A DNA stretch of 64,000 nt from Hansschlegelia plantiphila (GTDB lineage: Bacteria; Pseudomonadota; Alphaproteobacteria; Rhizobiales; Methylopilaceae). The notes below the pieces were generated by a model. That model saw only the letters and a list, made by a program, of their open reading frames with translations. It searched no databases and had not been told where the DNA came from. The number at the start of each line of letters is the position of its first letter. Position 1 is the stretch's first letter. Shown piece by piece: positions 41,513 to 50,225 of the stretch. The DNA is taken from NCBI RefSeq assembly GCF_027922265.1, contig NZ_BSFI01000021.1, forward strand, positions 1 through 64,000, given 5' to 3'. The position numbers and the translations under genes are program-made.

Positions 41513-42693
41513 GACGCCTCGCGGCGCAGAGGAACGACGCGGCCGTCCGCAGAACCGCGATGGTCTCCCTCGAAGCGCAGTCTCTGGCGCGCAAGCTCGT
41601 CCGCCAGCGGCTCGTAGACCGGTCTGCGTCCATCAGCGTCCGCCATGCCGAACAGACCGACGTCGCAGATCCGGTCGTTCTCCCAGCCGTGATAGTCGAG
41701 GATCGGGTAAAGGCACATGCCTTCGATGGCGGAGCCCGCCGCGCGCGCCGCCGCAACCTCGCCCGCCACGTAGTTCAGCCACGCCGGTCGCGCGGTGTTT
41801 TCGGCGCCGAACTCCGAGACGATGACCGGCCGGCCATAGCGCTTGTGCGCCTCGGCGAGCATGTCACGGAACGGCCTATAATCGTGATGGCCCATCGGGA
41901 TCGCCCCTCCGCCCATCACCCACTGATTGTCCGGATAGAAATTGACGCCGACGATGTCGAGCACCTCCGGCGAGCCGCCGAGCTCCGGCTCAAGACGTCC
42001 CGTCAGCAGATCGTGCGCTTCGAACTGGATCTCGCAATAGCCTTGCGCGGCGGCGATATCCTTCGCGCTTGGGGACGAAGGATAGACATAGATCGAGGGC
42101 TCCGCGCAGATGAAGCGCGCTCGCGGATCGGCTTCTCGGACCGCATGCGTCCCTGCGATCGCGGCGCGCGCGAGCTGGCGCTTGAGTTCCCCGCCGCGCT
42201 TGCGGGCCATCGGGTTGAAGCGGCCCATGTCGCCGCCCGCCCAGGCCCAGTACGAGATCTCGTTGATCGGGCAGAAATAGGGAATGTCGTCGCTCTGCTC
42301 GCGGATGAACGCCGCCGCCGCCTTGGCGAACTTCGCAAACCGCTCGGGGAACGCGGGCGACCAGATGTCGAGGCCGTCGGGATAGCCGTAATGGCAGAGA
42401 TCCCAGATCACCTGGACGCCGGCTCTTGCGGCCGCATCCGCCATCGGCGCGACGCTCGACCAGTCGTAGACGCCGGGCGCGGTCTCGATCCGATGCCAGC
42501 GCATGCCGTCGCGCGCCGTCCTCAGCCCATGAGAGGCGACGGCTGCATAATCAGCGGCGGCGTGCGCCTCGTGACCGGTCGAGACCAGTAGATCGAGACG
42601 CCTGTTGTCGGCGCGCCGCTGGGACGCGCATTCGAAGCCGGCGAGAAAAAAGCTGCGTAGACCGCTCGTGGCCGGGGGGGTGCGCTCTGTCAA
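41509..42693 (-). CDS. Glycoside hydrolase (GH1/beta-glucosidase-like TIM barrel)
   Basis: A 394-residue soluble enzyme. Clan-A features: an acid/base candidate in CPINEISYWAWAG (the NE dyad) and a nucleophile candidate in PVIVSEFGAEN, at positions fitting a retaining glycosidase. No signal peptide. A TTG at 42693 with GGAG six bases upstream is chosen; the open frame extends to 42822 but that part covers the promoter gap. It may trim the exported or stored saccharide. Confidence 0.78.
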   Translation of the reverse strand: MTERTPPATSGLRSFFLAGFECASQRRADNRRLDLLVSTGHEAHAAADYAAVASHGLRTARDGMRWHRIETAPGVYDWSSVAPMADAAARAGVQVIWDLCHYGYPDGLDIWSPAFPERFAKFAKAAAAFIREQSDDIPYFCPINEISYWAWAGGDMGRFNPMARKRGGELKRQLARAAIAGTHAVREADPRARFICAEPSIYVYPSSPSAKDIAAAQGYCEIQFEAHDLLTGRLEPELGGSPEVLDIVGVNFYPDNQWVMGGGAIPMGHHDYRPFRDMLAEAHKRYGRPVIVSEFGAENTARPAWLNYVAGEVAAARAAGSAIEGMCLYPILDYHGWENDRICDVGLFGMADADGRRPVYEPLADELARQRLRFEGDHRGSADGRVVPLRREAS

Positions 42694-42961
42694 ATCGTGC
42701 TCCGTGTCGATCGCCCGGCAAGGATCGCGCAGGCTCGACCTATTTGGAGCGCCCGAGCCTGAAGCCTGCGTGAACAGGATTTTTGTACGATACCGTACAA
42801 TTAAGTCGGCCTTGGAACTCACCTAGGCGATCAAGGGTTCGGTACGGGACTCTTGCGGCGTGAGCGCCTCATCCCACCACAGATCATCCGAGCCCGTTCA
42901 GGACACGTTCACGACCAATTTGCGTATCTACGACTGTCGCCACATATCTACGGGAGAGGTT

Positions 42962-44173
42962 ATGCGAACGACGGCCAGCTACGCGCCGACCATTCCGCAG
43001 GAATTCCCTGTCGAGATCGACGACGCCTCCGTCGTCTGCTTTTCTCACCTCCGGTGGGATTTCGTTTATCAGCGACCGCAACATCTGTTGAGCCGAATCG
43101 CTCGACGCCACGACGTTCTCTTCATTGAAGAGCCGATCTTTGAGGATGTGCCGGAACCCCAGATGCGGCTGTCGCCGCGCGGCGATGGCGTACGGGTGGC
43201 GGTCCCGATTCTGCCTCACGGCCTGAGCGAAAGCGCCAAGGTCTTCGCTCAACGCGTCCTCGTCGAGAAGCAGCTCGAGACGCTCGGAACGAGCCGACGG
43301 ATCTTCTGGTACTACACGCCGATGGCGTTGCTCTTCAGCCGCCATCTCGAGGCCGACGTCACCGTCTTCGACAGCATGGACGAGCTGTCCGCGTTCAAGG
43401 GCGCGCCGCCAGAGCTCCGCGCGCTGGAAGACGAGATGATGGCGCGCGCCGACGTCGTCTTCACCGGCGGACACAGCCTCTACGAGGCGAAGAAGCACCG
43501 TCACGACAACATCCATGCCTTCCCGAGCAGCATCGACGCCGTGCATTTCGGCCGCGGCCGTTCGTCCGACCGGGTCGAGCCGGCTGACCAGGCGCACATC
43601 AAGGGCCCGAGGCTCGGGTTTTTCGGGGTGATCGACGAGCGGATGGACATCGATCTCGTGCGCGAGGTCGCCGAGCTTCGGCCGGACTGGTCGTTCGTGA
43701 TGATCGGCCCGGTCGTGAAGATCGACGCCGCAGACCTGCCGAAACTGCCGAACGTCCACTGGATCGGCGGTCGGGATTACAAACAGCTGCCCGACTATAT
43801 CGGCGGCTGGAACATCGGCTTCATGCCGTTCGCGCTGAACGAATCCACTCGGTTCATCAGTCCGACCAAGACTCCGGAATTCCTCGCCGCAGGCGTGCCG
43901 GTGGTCTCGACGCCGATCGTCGACGTCGTTCGCTCATACGGCGACGACAATCACGTCGCGATCGCAGCGGATGCGCGGTCGGTCGTTCAGGCGGCGGAAG
44001 AGCTGCTCGCGATGGACCGCGACGCATGGCTCCACCGGGTAGACAAGAAGCTCGCGGAAGGCTCCTGGGATCAGACGTTCGAGAACATCTACGAGTTGGT
44101 CGCGAAGGCGCAGCTGAGCCGGAGCGCATCGAACGAAGGGGCGCACCTGGGAAAGGATACCTTCAGTGTATGA
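42962..44173 (+). CDS. Glycosyltransferase (GT-B fold)
   Basis: A 403-residue GT1/GT4-like enzyme: N-terminal Rossmann part with CFSHLRWDFVYQRPQHLL, a C-terminal nucleotide-sugar domain with GFFGVIDERMDIDL, NVHWIGGRDYKQLP and the E-rich donor region TKTPEFLAAGVPVVST. ATG 42962 has GGGAGAGG upstream; an earlier frame start at 42860 gives an atypical extension. It overlaps Glf by eight bases, so it likely uses UDP-galactofuranose or builds the same galactofuranose-containing glycan. Confidence 0.85.
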   Translation: MRTTASYAPTIPQEFPVEIDDASVVCFSHLRWDFVYQRPQHLLSRIARRHDVLFIEEPIFEDVPEPQMRLSPRGDGVRVAVPILPHGLSESAKVFAQRVLVEKQLETLGTSRRIFWYYTPMALLFSRHLEADVTVFDSMDELSAFKGAPPELRALEDEMMARADVVFTGGHSLYEAKKHRHDNIHAFPSSIDAVHFGRGRSSDRVEPADQAHIKGPRLGFFGVIDERMDIDLVREVAELRPDWSFVMIGPVVKIDAADLPKLPNVHWIGGRDYKQLPDYIGGWNIGFMPFALNESTRFISPTKTPEFLAAGVPVVSTPIVDVVRSYGDDNHVAIAADARSVVQAAEELLAMDRDAWLHRVDKKLAEGSWDQTFENIYELVAKAQLSRSASNEGAHLGKDTFSV

Positions 44174-45347
44174 TTGGCTCATCGTCGGCGCAGGTTTCGC
44201 CGGAAGCGTGCTGGCGGAGCGGATCGCCTCGCAGCGCGACCAGTCGGTCCTGATCATCGACCGCCGTCCCCACATCGCGGGCAACGCGTACGACCGTCAC
44301 GACGATGCGGGCGTGCTCATGCACCAGTACGGTCCCCACATCTTCCACACCAACTCGGACGCGATCGTCGAACATCTCTCGCAGTTCACGGCATGGCGGC
44401 CCTACGAGCACCGTGTGCTCGCGCGGGTCGACGGCAAGCTGGTGCCGATCCCGATCAACCGGACGACCGTCAACGCGCTCTACGATCTCGATCTGAAGAC
44501 GGACGAGGAGGCGGAGGCGTTTCTGGGGTCGCGCGCGGAACCGGTCGAGGAGATTCGCACCTCCGAGGACGTCGTCGTCAGCAAGGTGGGCCGGGAGCTC
44601 TACGAGAAGTTCTTCCGCGGCTATACGACCAAGCAATGGGGCCTCGATCCCTCGGAGCTCGACAAGTCGGTCACGTCCCGCGTCCCGACGCGCACCAACG
44701 ACGACGACCGATACTTCACCGACACGCATCAGATCATGCCGAAGCACGGCTACACCCGAATGTTCGAGAAGATGCTCGCGCATCCGAACATCAAGGTGAT
44801 GCTGAACGCGGACTACCGCGAGGTTCGCGATATGATTCCGCATCGCAGGCTGATCTTCACTGGCCCGGTCGACGAGTTCTTCGATTTCCGCTACGGCCGC
44901 CTGCCCTATCGGTCGTTGCGTTTCGAGCACGTGACGCTCGAGCAGGAGCGGTATCAGGACGTCGGCACGGTCAATTATCCGATGTCGGAGGCCTATACCC
45001 GCATCAGCGAGTACAAGCACATCACCGGGCAGAAGCACCACGCGACGACGATAACCTACGAGTATCCGTCGGCGACAGGCGATCCTTACTACCCGATCCC
45101 CCGGGCGGAGAACCAGGCGCTCTACAAACGCTATCAGGCGCTCGCGAACCAGACCGAGAACGTCCACTTCGTCGGCAGGCTCGCAACCTACCGTTATTAC
45201 AACATGGACCAGGTCGTCGGTCAGGCGCTGGCGGAGTTCCGTCGCATCCAGGAGACGGTCCCGCTGTGGACCTCGCCGGTCAACGGCAAGAGCCGTCACG
45301 CGGACGGCGAGATGATCCTTCCCGGCGCGGCGCGCCTGCTGAACTGA
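44166..45347 (+). CDS. glf: UDP-galactopyranose mutase
   Basis: A 393-residue FAD enzyme converting UDP-galactopyranose to UDP-galactofuranose for surface glycans. GAGFAGSVLAE dinucleotide-binding start (about 8-18), HIAGNAYD, YGPHIFHTN, and a C-terminal FAD contact (YYNMDQVVGQAL). The GTG start at 44166 overlaps the glycosyltransferase stop. Length matches bacterial Glf. A terminator follows at 45370. Confidence 0.95.
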   Translation: MYDWLIVGAGFAGSVLAERIASQRDQSVLIIDRRPHIAGNAYDRHDDAGVLMHQYGPHIFHTNSDAIVEHLSQFTAWRPYEHRVLARVDGKLVPIPINRTTVNALYDLDLKTDEEAEAFLGSRAEPVEEIRTSEDVVVSKVGRELYEKFFRGYTTKQWGLDPSELDKSVTSRVPTRTNDDDRYFTDTHQIMPKHGYTRMFEKMLAHPNIKVMLNADYREVRDMIPHRRLIFTGPVDEFFDFRYGRLPYRSLRFEHVTLEQERYQDVGTVNYPMSEAYTRISEYKHITGQKHHATTITYEYPSATGDPYYPIPRAENQALYKRYQALANQTENVHFVGRLATYRYYNMDQVVGQALAEFRRIQETVPLWTSPVNGKSRHADGEMILPGAARLLN

Positions 45348-45369
45348 ACAGCACCGCGATCAGATCTCG

Positions 45370-45405
45370 AAAGGGCGTCGCCGGATAGGGCGGCGCCCTT
45401 TTTCA
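45370..45405 (+). terminator. Rho-independent terminator after glf
   Basis: Stem AAAGGGCGTCGCC (45370-45382) pairs with GGCGGCGCCCTTT, with one G-T pair, followed by a T-rich tail (45399-45403). Confidence 0.85.
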
Positions 45406-45474
45406 TTGGAGCCGGTAATCCACATGCAGCTGCATGACGGCTCGGACCGCGCTGTCGCTTTGAGAGGATGCACG

Positions 45475-46302
45475 ATGAAATCGCCCTGGAGCGAGGAGAC
45501 CCGACAGGCGATCGGCGAGATCGCAGGGCGGCACGGCTTCAGCGAAGAGGCGGGGCTGGCGATGGCGGTCGCGCTCGCCGCCGGCGGCGGGGCGATGGCT
45601 CAGTTCGCCCATCCCGAGCTCGGCGGCATGGGCCAGTGGTCGCAGGGCGGCATGCTCATGATCGGCGACATGTTCAACGACGGGCTGAAACACCGCGTGA
45701 GGGGCCTCGCCGATGACCTCGTCGCGGCGGACGGGCGCGGCGCCATCGACCTCGCGAGTGCGGCAGGCGCCGAATCCGGCGCCTTCGGCCGATGGTGGCC
45801 GGAGGAGCTTGGATCGCCCTCCTCGAGCGGTTCGCAGAACGGTCAGCGCTATGCAGTGTTTCCCGAAGCCCGGAGGCTGGCGATCGAGCGCAGCGGCCGC
45901 GTGACGATCCACGACACCGGCGATCGCCGGATCGGCGGCGCGTCCCAGCAGCAGGGCGCGACGTCCAGTCTGAGCTTCTCAAGCGACCGCGGCGCGATCG
46001 ACCTGCTCGACCTCCCCGAGGTCGGGACCCCGGATCCCAACCGGCGGAGCGATGGAGGCTCCGCCGAGCAGGCGCCGGCTCATTCGGCCTATGACGTTCC
46101 AGTCGACGCCCGGGAGACGGAACGGCCCTCCGCCGCGCCCTCTACGCCGCGCGCCCGGACGCAGGCGCAAGAGCCGGACCAGACCAGCAGCGGCGGCGAC
46201 CTTCTGGAGCTGATCCGAAAACTCGCCGAGCTGAGGGACGCCGGCGTCCTCACCGACGAGGAGTTCAGCGCGAAGAAGGCCGACCTGCTCGCCCGCATCT
46301 GA
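45475..46302 (+). CDS. SHOCT-domain protein
   Basis: A 275-residue protein: a helical N-terminus (about 1-75; small-residue-rich AVALAAGGGAMAQFAHPELGG), a low-complexity polar middle, and a C-terminal SHOCT motif (LIRKLAELRDAGVLTDEEF, then FSAKKADLLARI). SHOCT helps oligomerisation. The ATG at 45475 has GAGAGG upstream. The function is unknown; no signal peptide. Confidence 0.8.
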   Translation: MKSPWSEETRQAIGEIAGRHGFSEEAGLAMAVALAAGGGAMAQFAHPELGGMGQWSQGGMLMIGDMFNDGLKHRVRGLADDLVAADGRGAIDLASAAGAESGAFGRWWPEELGSPSSSGSQNGQRYAVFPEARRLAIERSGRVTIHDTGDRRIGGASQQQGATSSLSFSSDRGAIDLLDLPEVGTPDPNRRSDGGSAEQAPAHSAYDVPVDARETERPSAAPSTPRARTQAQEPDQTSSGGDLLELIRKLAELRDAGVLTDEEFSAKKADLLARI

Positions 46303-46683
46303 GCGGATCGGGGGGCGCATTGATGCCGCAAGATAAATCCGCTGGCCGAACCAATCTTCAACCCGCCGCCGGGCGGTCGCCTCACCGGTCCGGAATGATC
46401 CACAGAGGCCGGTGGCGCAGTCGATTTCGCAGCGAACGGCTGGGTGATCGGCGCTAATGCTCAAGATCGACAGCTGCGTATCAGATACGGCAGGGCCGAA
46501 GCGGGCGGAAGCCGCACAGAAGCGGCGCCGCACGGACGCTGAACCCGTCACGCTCGCGATCCGCACCGGACTAGCGTCCGCCGGGCCGAGACGGGCGAAG
46601 GCTGGTCGACCGCGATGGGCCGGCGACGTTCGGACCGTTCTGACGAGGCTCGCGCCTCACAGTCGACGACTTAGGTGACAGCG
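46303..46683. other. No supported gene (381 bases)
   Basis: Open frames here (for example 46457-46678 on the plus strand) lack a ribosome site and protein-like composition. No RNA gene or clear promoter was recognised. Confidence 0.5.
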
Positions 46684-47298
46684 ATGACCGGCCGCGAGGA
46701 TGAATTCTGGATTTCGGTCCCCGCCTGGCGGGCGCGGCGGCTGCGCGCTCACCTCGAGACAATGTCGGCGTCGGGGATTGCAGCGCGGAGGTCAGGCGAC
46801 CCCAAGATCATTCCGTCGGAGGCGCAGCACCGCGCCGAGGTCCGATGTTGGCTTAGAGGCTGGGACCGGGCTGGAGCGCTAGAAGCCCGAGCCGGACTGA
46901 AACATCCCACCGCCAAACAGCTCGCCAGAATCGCACGCTGGCAGGCAGGCGTCGGACGTCTATCGCCCGCGCAGGGCGCGCTGCGCCGGGATATTCTTGA
47001 AACCGTCGCCGATGAGATGCTCGTCGCCCGGCCATTGGCGTTCGGCGCCATCGCCGCCGCCCACCGGGAGACCGCTCGGCGTTGCCGGGACGCGAACGTG
47101 CCTGCGCCCAAAGCCTCCCGCTATCGACGATGGCTTGATCTGACCGGCCGCATTACGCGCGACGCGAAAGTGGCTGGAACCTCGCCTCAGGCAGTCCGTT
47201 GGTCCCCCCACAACCGGGAGAGATCGCATGAACGTCGAGATATACGAGTTCGAGCCAGGCCGCTGGTCTTACAAGATAGCCGGAGCGCCATCGGGTGA
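46684..47298 (+). CDS. Doubtful open frame, 204 aa
   Basis: An Arg/Ala-rich open frame without recognised motifs and with a weak ribosome site. Its last quarter overlaps, in another frame, the better-supported small gene at 47228. It may be an orphan gene or chance in GC-rich DNA; it is included because the region is otherwise unexplained. Confidence 0.25.
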   Translation: MTGREDEFWISVPAWRARRLRAHLETMSASGIAARRSGDPKIIPSEAQHRAEVRCWLRGWDRAGALEARAGLKHPTAKQLARIARWQAGVGRLSPAQGALRRDILETVADEMLVARPLAFGAIAAAHRETARRCRDANVPAPKASRYRRWLDLTGRITRDAKVAGTSPQAVRWSPHNRERSHERRDIRVRARPLVLQDSRSAIG

Positions 47299-47398
47299 GA
47301 CGTTTCCATCGCGCGCCGCGGCTCTTATTGCGGCTGAACAGGTGAAGGACAAGCAGGCCCAGGCCCCAGACGCTCCAGCCATCGACCCGCAGATCTGA
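47228..47398 (+). CDS. Small hypothetical protein, 56 aa
   Basis: A 56-codon frame (start MNVEIYEFEPGRWSYKIAGA) with GGGAGA six bases before its ATG. A short beta-hairpin-like start, then a helix with SRAAALIAAEQVKDKQ. The layout resembles DUF2188-type small proteins. It lies next to two leftward small genes of similar stress-protein character. Confidence 0.6.
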   Translation: MNVEIYEFEPGRWSYKIAGAPSGETFPSRAAALIAAEQVKDKQAQAPDAPAIDPQI

Positions 47399-47427
47399 AG
47401 AACAAACGCAGCCACCCGGGCTCGCGG

Positions 47428-47700
47428 TTACACGGAGACGTCGCCTTTCTCGAGAAGAATCAAGCCATCCTCCTCGAAGCCTCCCTTGTCGAACTTTGCG
47501 TTCGCAGCATCGATCAGAACCAAGTCGAACGGTCGATCCGCCTGAGCGATCGCGACCGCCTGAAACAGCGCGTCACGCGTGGCGAACACCTTCACGATCT
47601 CGTTCGCCTTGGCGTCAAATAGATCGAACTTGTATCCGGCCGAACTGCTCGCGTCGTCGATGACCTCGGTCAGGCGCGTAGATCGATTTCCATCGGTCAC
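47428..47700 (-). CDS. Hypothetical protein, 90 aa
   Basis: A small soluble alpha/beta protein (YKFDLFDAKANEIVKVF; ALFQAVAIAQADRPFDLVLI). Its start overlaps the stop of the DUF3606 gene (ATGA 47697-47700), so the two are one operon. No further motif. Confidence 0.6.
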   Translation of the reverse strand: MTDGNRSTRLTEVIDDASSSAGYKFDLFDAKANEIVKVFATRDALFQAVAIAQADRPFDLVLIDAANAKFDKGGFEEDGLILLEKGDVSV

Positions 47701-47882
47701 TTCTTCAGCTTCTCGGCCGCGGCGTCGAGCTTCGCGCGATTGTTGCCGTGCGTCTTGATGAGCTCAAGCGCCTGCGCATTGTTGATGCCGTGCTTCTTCG
47801 CAAAGTAATCGACCTCATATCCCTCGCCGCCAGCCACCTGGCTGCGATCCTGCCGCCCGCGATTGGTCTTGTCGTCCGCCAT
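47697..47882 (-). CDS. DUF3606 protein, 61 aa
   Basis: Starts MADDKTNRGRQDRSQVAGGE and carries YEVDYFAKKHGINNAQALEL, the DUF3606 pattern (small, widespread in Hyphomicrobiales, function unknown, often near stress genes). The start at 47882 has GAGGGAG about ten bases upstream; an open extension to 47942 is unlikely to be real. Confidence 0.8.
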   Translation of the reverse strand: MADDKTNRGRQDRSQVAGGEGYEVDYFAKKHGINNAQALELIKTHGNNRAKLDAAAEKLKK

Positions 47883-47992
47883 CGGTCGTTCTCCCTCACG
47901 CTGGCCCCGACCCTCTACGGGCTCCCCCATGAAGAAGCTCATGTTGGCGTCTAAGGTTCCGTAGCCGGACGGCTCATCGGCTGAGGCTCTCG

Positions 47993-48202
47993 TCAGGGTC
48001 GACGAAGAAAATTGCGATATGCGCTCATCGCCCCCGTGGAGATCATAGGCCAGAACGCAAGCACCGAGATCACGGCGGTGAGCAGAAGAACCGCCACCAT
48101 CACATTCACGATGCCGAAATTGACGGCGTCCTTCGCGACGAAAAGGCCGGTGATGAGGCTGGCGAGCCCCAACGACAGTCTTACGAACCAGCCCAGCATC
48201 AC
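47993..48202 (-). CDS. Small membrane protein, 69 aa
   Basis: Two hydrophobic helices (LSLGLASLITGLFVA and VNVMVAVLLLTAVISVLAFW). Resembles DUF2892-like inner-membrane proteins (YgaP-type C-terminal membrane module), function unknown. The first or second Met may start it. Confidence 0.65.
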   Translation of the reverse strand: MMLGWFVRLSLGLASLITGLFVAKDAVNFGIVNVMVAVLLLTAVISVLAFWPMISTGAMSAYRNFLRRP

Positions 48203-48262
48203 TATTGGTCCTTGTTTGAGAACGCCGGTCGACAGTCTTGCCGAGGGCGAGGGCTTAAGGGA

Positions 48263-49036
48263 TTACGCTACGATATGGAATCCGTTGTCGGCGTAGACGA
48301 TCGAGCCCGTCAGCGGGGCGCCGGCGTCGCTCGCGAGAAAGGCGGCGATTCGGCCGATTTCGTCGATCCCGACAAGGTTCTTGGATGGTGTCCGTTCGCG
48401 CACCTTGTCGAGGAGCGCGTCGAAGCGGTCGATTCCGGAGGCCGCGCGGGTCTTCACCGGCCCGGCGGAGATCGCGTGGGCGCGGATGCCGCGGTCGGCC
48501 AGGTCGGCCGCGACGTATCTGACGCTCGCTTCGAGCGCGGCCTTCACGGGCCCCATCAGGTTGTAGTTCTCCACCACCCGGTCGGCGCCGTAGAAGCTCA
48601 CCGTCAGCAGGCAACCGCCCCCGGTCATGAGCGGGGCGGCGAGCTTCGCCATTCGCAGGAAGGAATGGCACGAGACGTCCATCGCCAGAGCGAAGCCTTC
48701 CGCCGAGCAGTTCACCACGCTCGTGTGAAGGTCCTCGCGTTCTGCGAAGGCGATGGAGTGCAGCACGAAATCGAGCTGGCCCCACTCCTTCTCGATACGC
48801 GCGAACAAGGCGTCGAGTTGTCCGCGGATGCGAACGTCGCAGCGCGCGAAAATCGAAGCCCCCACCTGCTCGGCCACCGGCTGCACATACGGCTTGGCCC
48901 GATCGTCGAGATAGGTGACCGCAAGCTGGGCTCCGGCCTGAGCGAATGCGATCGCGCAGCCAGCGGCGATGCTGTGCTCATTCGCGATTCCGACCACGAG
49001 CCCGCGCTTGCCGGACAGGTCCATGATGGGGGCCAT
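48263..49036 (-). CDS. fabI: Enoyl-ACP reductase (NADH), FabI type
   Basis: A 257-residue short-chain dehydrogenase of fatty-acid elongation. FabI marks: GIANEHSIAAGCAIAF in the cofactor-binding region, the SIAFAER strand, and the catalytic Tyr-x6-Lys, YNLMGPVKAALE, with an upstream YGADRVV. It lies at the end of the PhaC/MaoC-Pta/AckA operon, four bases after AckA, which is an unusual place for a fatty-acid gene. Confidence 0.9.
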   Translation of the reverse strand: MAPIMDLSGKRGLVVGIANEHSIAAGCAIAFAQAGAQLAVTYLDDRAKPYVQPVAEQVGASIFARCDVRIRGQLDALFARIEKEWGQLDFVLHSIAFAEREDLHTSVVNCSAEGFALAMDVSCHSFLRMAKLAAPLMTGGGCLLTVSFYGADRVVENYNLMGPVKAALEASVRYVAADLADRGIRAHAISAGPVKTRAASGIDRFDALLDKVRERTPSKNLVGIDEIGRIAAFLASDAGAPLTGSIVYADNGFHIVA

Positions 49037-49040
49037 TGGG

Positions 49041-50225
49041 TCAGTCCTTTCTGTTCAGGAGCGAGACGGCCTCGTCGGCGATCACCTGCTCCTCGTCGGT
49101 GGCGATGACGAAAGCGGCGACCTGGCTCGTCTGGGCGTTGATGGTCCCCGCATTGGCCGCGTTGGCTCCGCCGTCGAGCGTGAGGCCGAGCCAGCCGAGA
49201 CGTTCGGCGATCCGCGCCCGCACCTGCGGCTGGTTCTCGCCGACGCCCGCCGTGAAAACGATTGCGTCGAGCCCTCCGAGCGTCCCTGCGAGGCGCGCGA
49301 CTTCGCCGACGATGCGGAAGGCGAACAGGTCGAGCGCCTCCGCGGCTTCCGGCCGGTCGCTCGCCAGCAGATCCCGGCTGTCGGCGCTGATCCCGGAGAC
49401 GCCGAGCAGGCCTGAGCGGTGGTAGAGGATGTCCTCCACCTCCTCGCGCGTGCGGCCCATCTGTCCGAGCAGGTGCAGGATCACGCCGGGATCGAGCGCG
49501 CCGCAGCGCGTCGCCATCGGTATGCCGTCGAGCGTCGAGAAGCCCATGCTGGAATCGCGGCTGACGCCGCCCTCCAGCGCGCAGAGGCTGGCGCCGCTGC
49601 CGAGATGGGCGACGACGACCCTCCCCTGCGCCGCCTGGGGCGCGCGGCGGGCGAGCTCGCCTGCGATGAACTTGTACGACAGCCCATGGAAGCCGTAGCG
49701 TTTGACCCCCTCGTCGTGCAGCGCGCGGGGGATCGCGAAGCGCCTCACGACCTCCGCGTTGGTGCGGTGGAAGGCGGTGTCGAAGGACGCGGTTTGAGGC
49801 AGTTCCGGGCGGAGCGCGCGGATGGCGCGGATCAGCCGCAGGCTCTGTGGCTGATGCAGCGGCGCCAGCGCGGTGAGCGCGTCGATCGCCGCGAGCGCCT
49901 CGTCGTCGACGCGCGCCGGTCCGCCGAAGGCGTCGCCGCCATGGACGACGCGGTGGCCCACCGCCGTCACGCCGCCAATGTCGAAATGCTCGGACAGGCG
50001 TCCGAACGCCTCCGTCAGCACATCCCGCAGATCGTCGCCCTCGTGCGCCTCCAGCTGGGCGTCGAACGACGCCGGCCCTTCGGTGAGGTGGAAGGTCGGC
50101 GGGTGCGAGCGGAAATCAATCACGCCCTTGCCGATGCGCCCGGGGCCCTCCGCGCTCCGCGCGAACAGGCCGATCTTCACAGACGACGAGCCGGCGTTGA
50201 AGGTGAGCAGCAGGTCGTCGCTCAT
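49041..50225 (-). CDS. ackA: Acetate kinase
   Basis: A 394-residue ASKHA-fold kinase interconverting acetyl phosphate + ADP and acetate + ATP. Motifs FNAGSSSVK, ASFDTAFHR, VVAHLGSGASLC and FTAGVGEN. Length as in the family. Its start overlaps the Pta-type gene (ATGA 50222-50225), consistent with a coupled Pta-Ack pair making acetate, propionate or acetyl phosphate. Confidence 0.95.
   Translation of the reverse strand: MSDDLLLTFNAGSSSVKIGLFARSAEGPGRIGKGVIDFRSHPPTFHLTEGPASFDAQLEAHEGDDLRDVLTEAFGRLSEHFDIGGVTAVGHRVVHGGDAFGGPARVDDEALAAIDALTALAPLHQPQSLRLIRAIRALRPELPQTASFDTAFHRTNAEVVRRFAIPRALHDEGVKRYGFHGLSYKFIAGELARRAPQAAQGRVVVAHLGSGASLCALEGGVSRDSSMGFSTLDGIPMATRCGALDPGVILHLLGQMGRTREEVEDILYHRSGLLGVSGISADSRDLLASDRPEAAEALDLFAFRIVGEVARLAGTLGGLDAIVFTAGVGENQPQVRARIAERLGWLGLTLDGGANAANAGTINAQTSQVAAFVIATDEEQVIADEAVSLLNRKD

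Noticed and set aside
46457..46678. A 73-codon open frame
   Set aside because: No ribosome site, Arg/Ala-rich, no motif.
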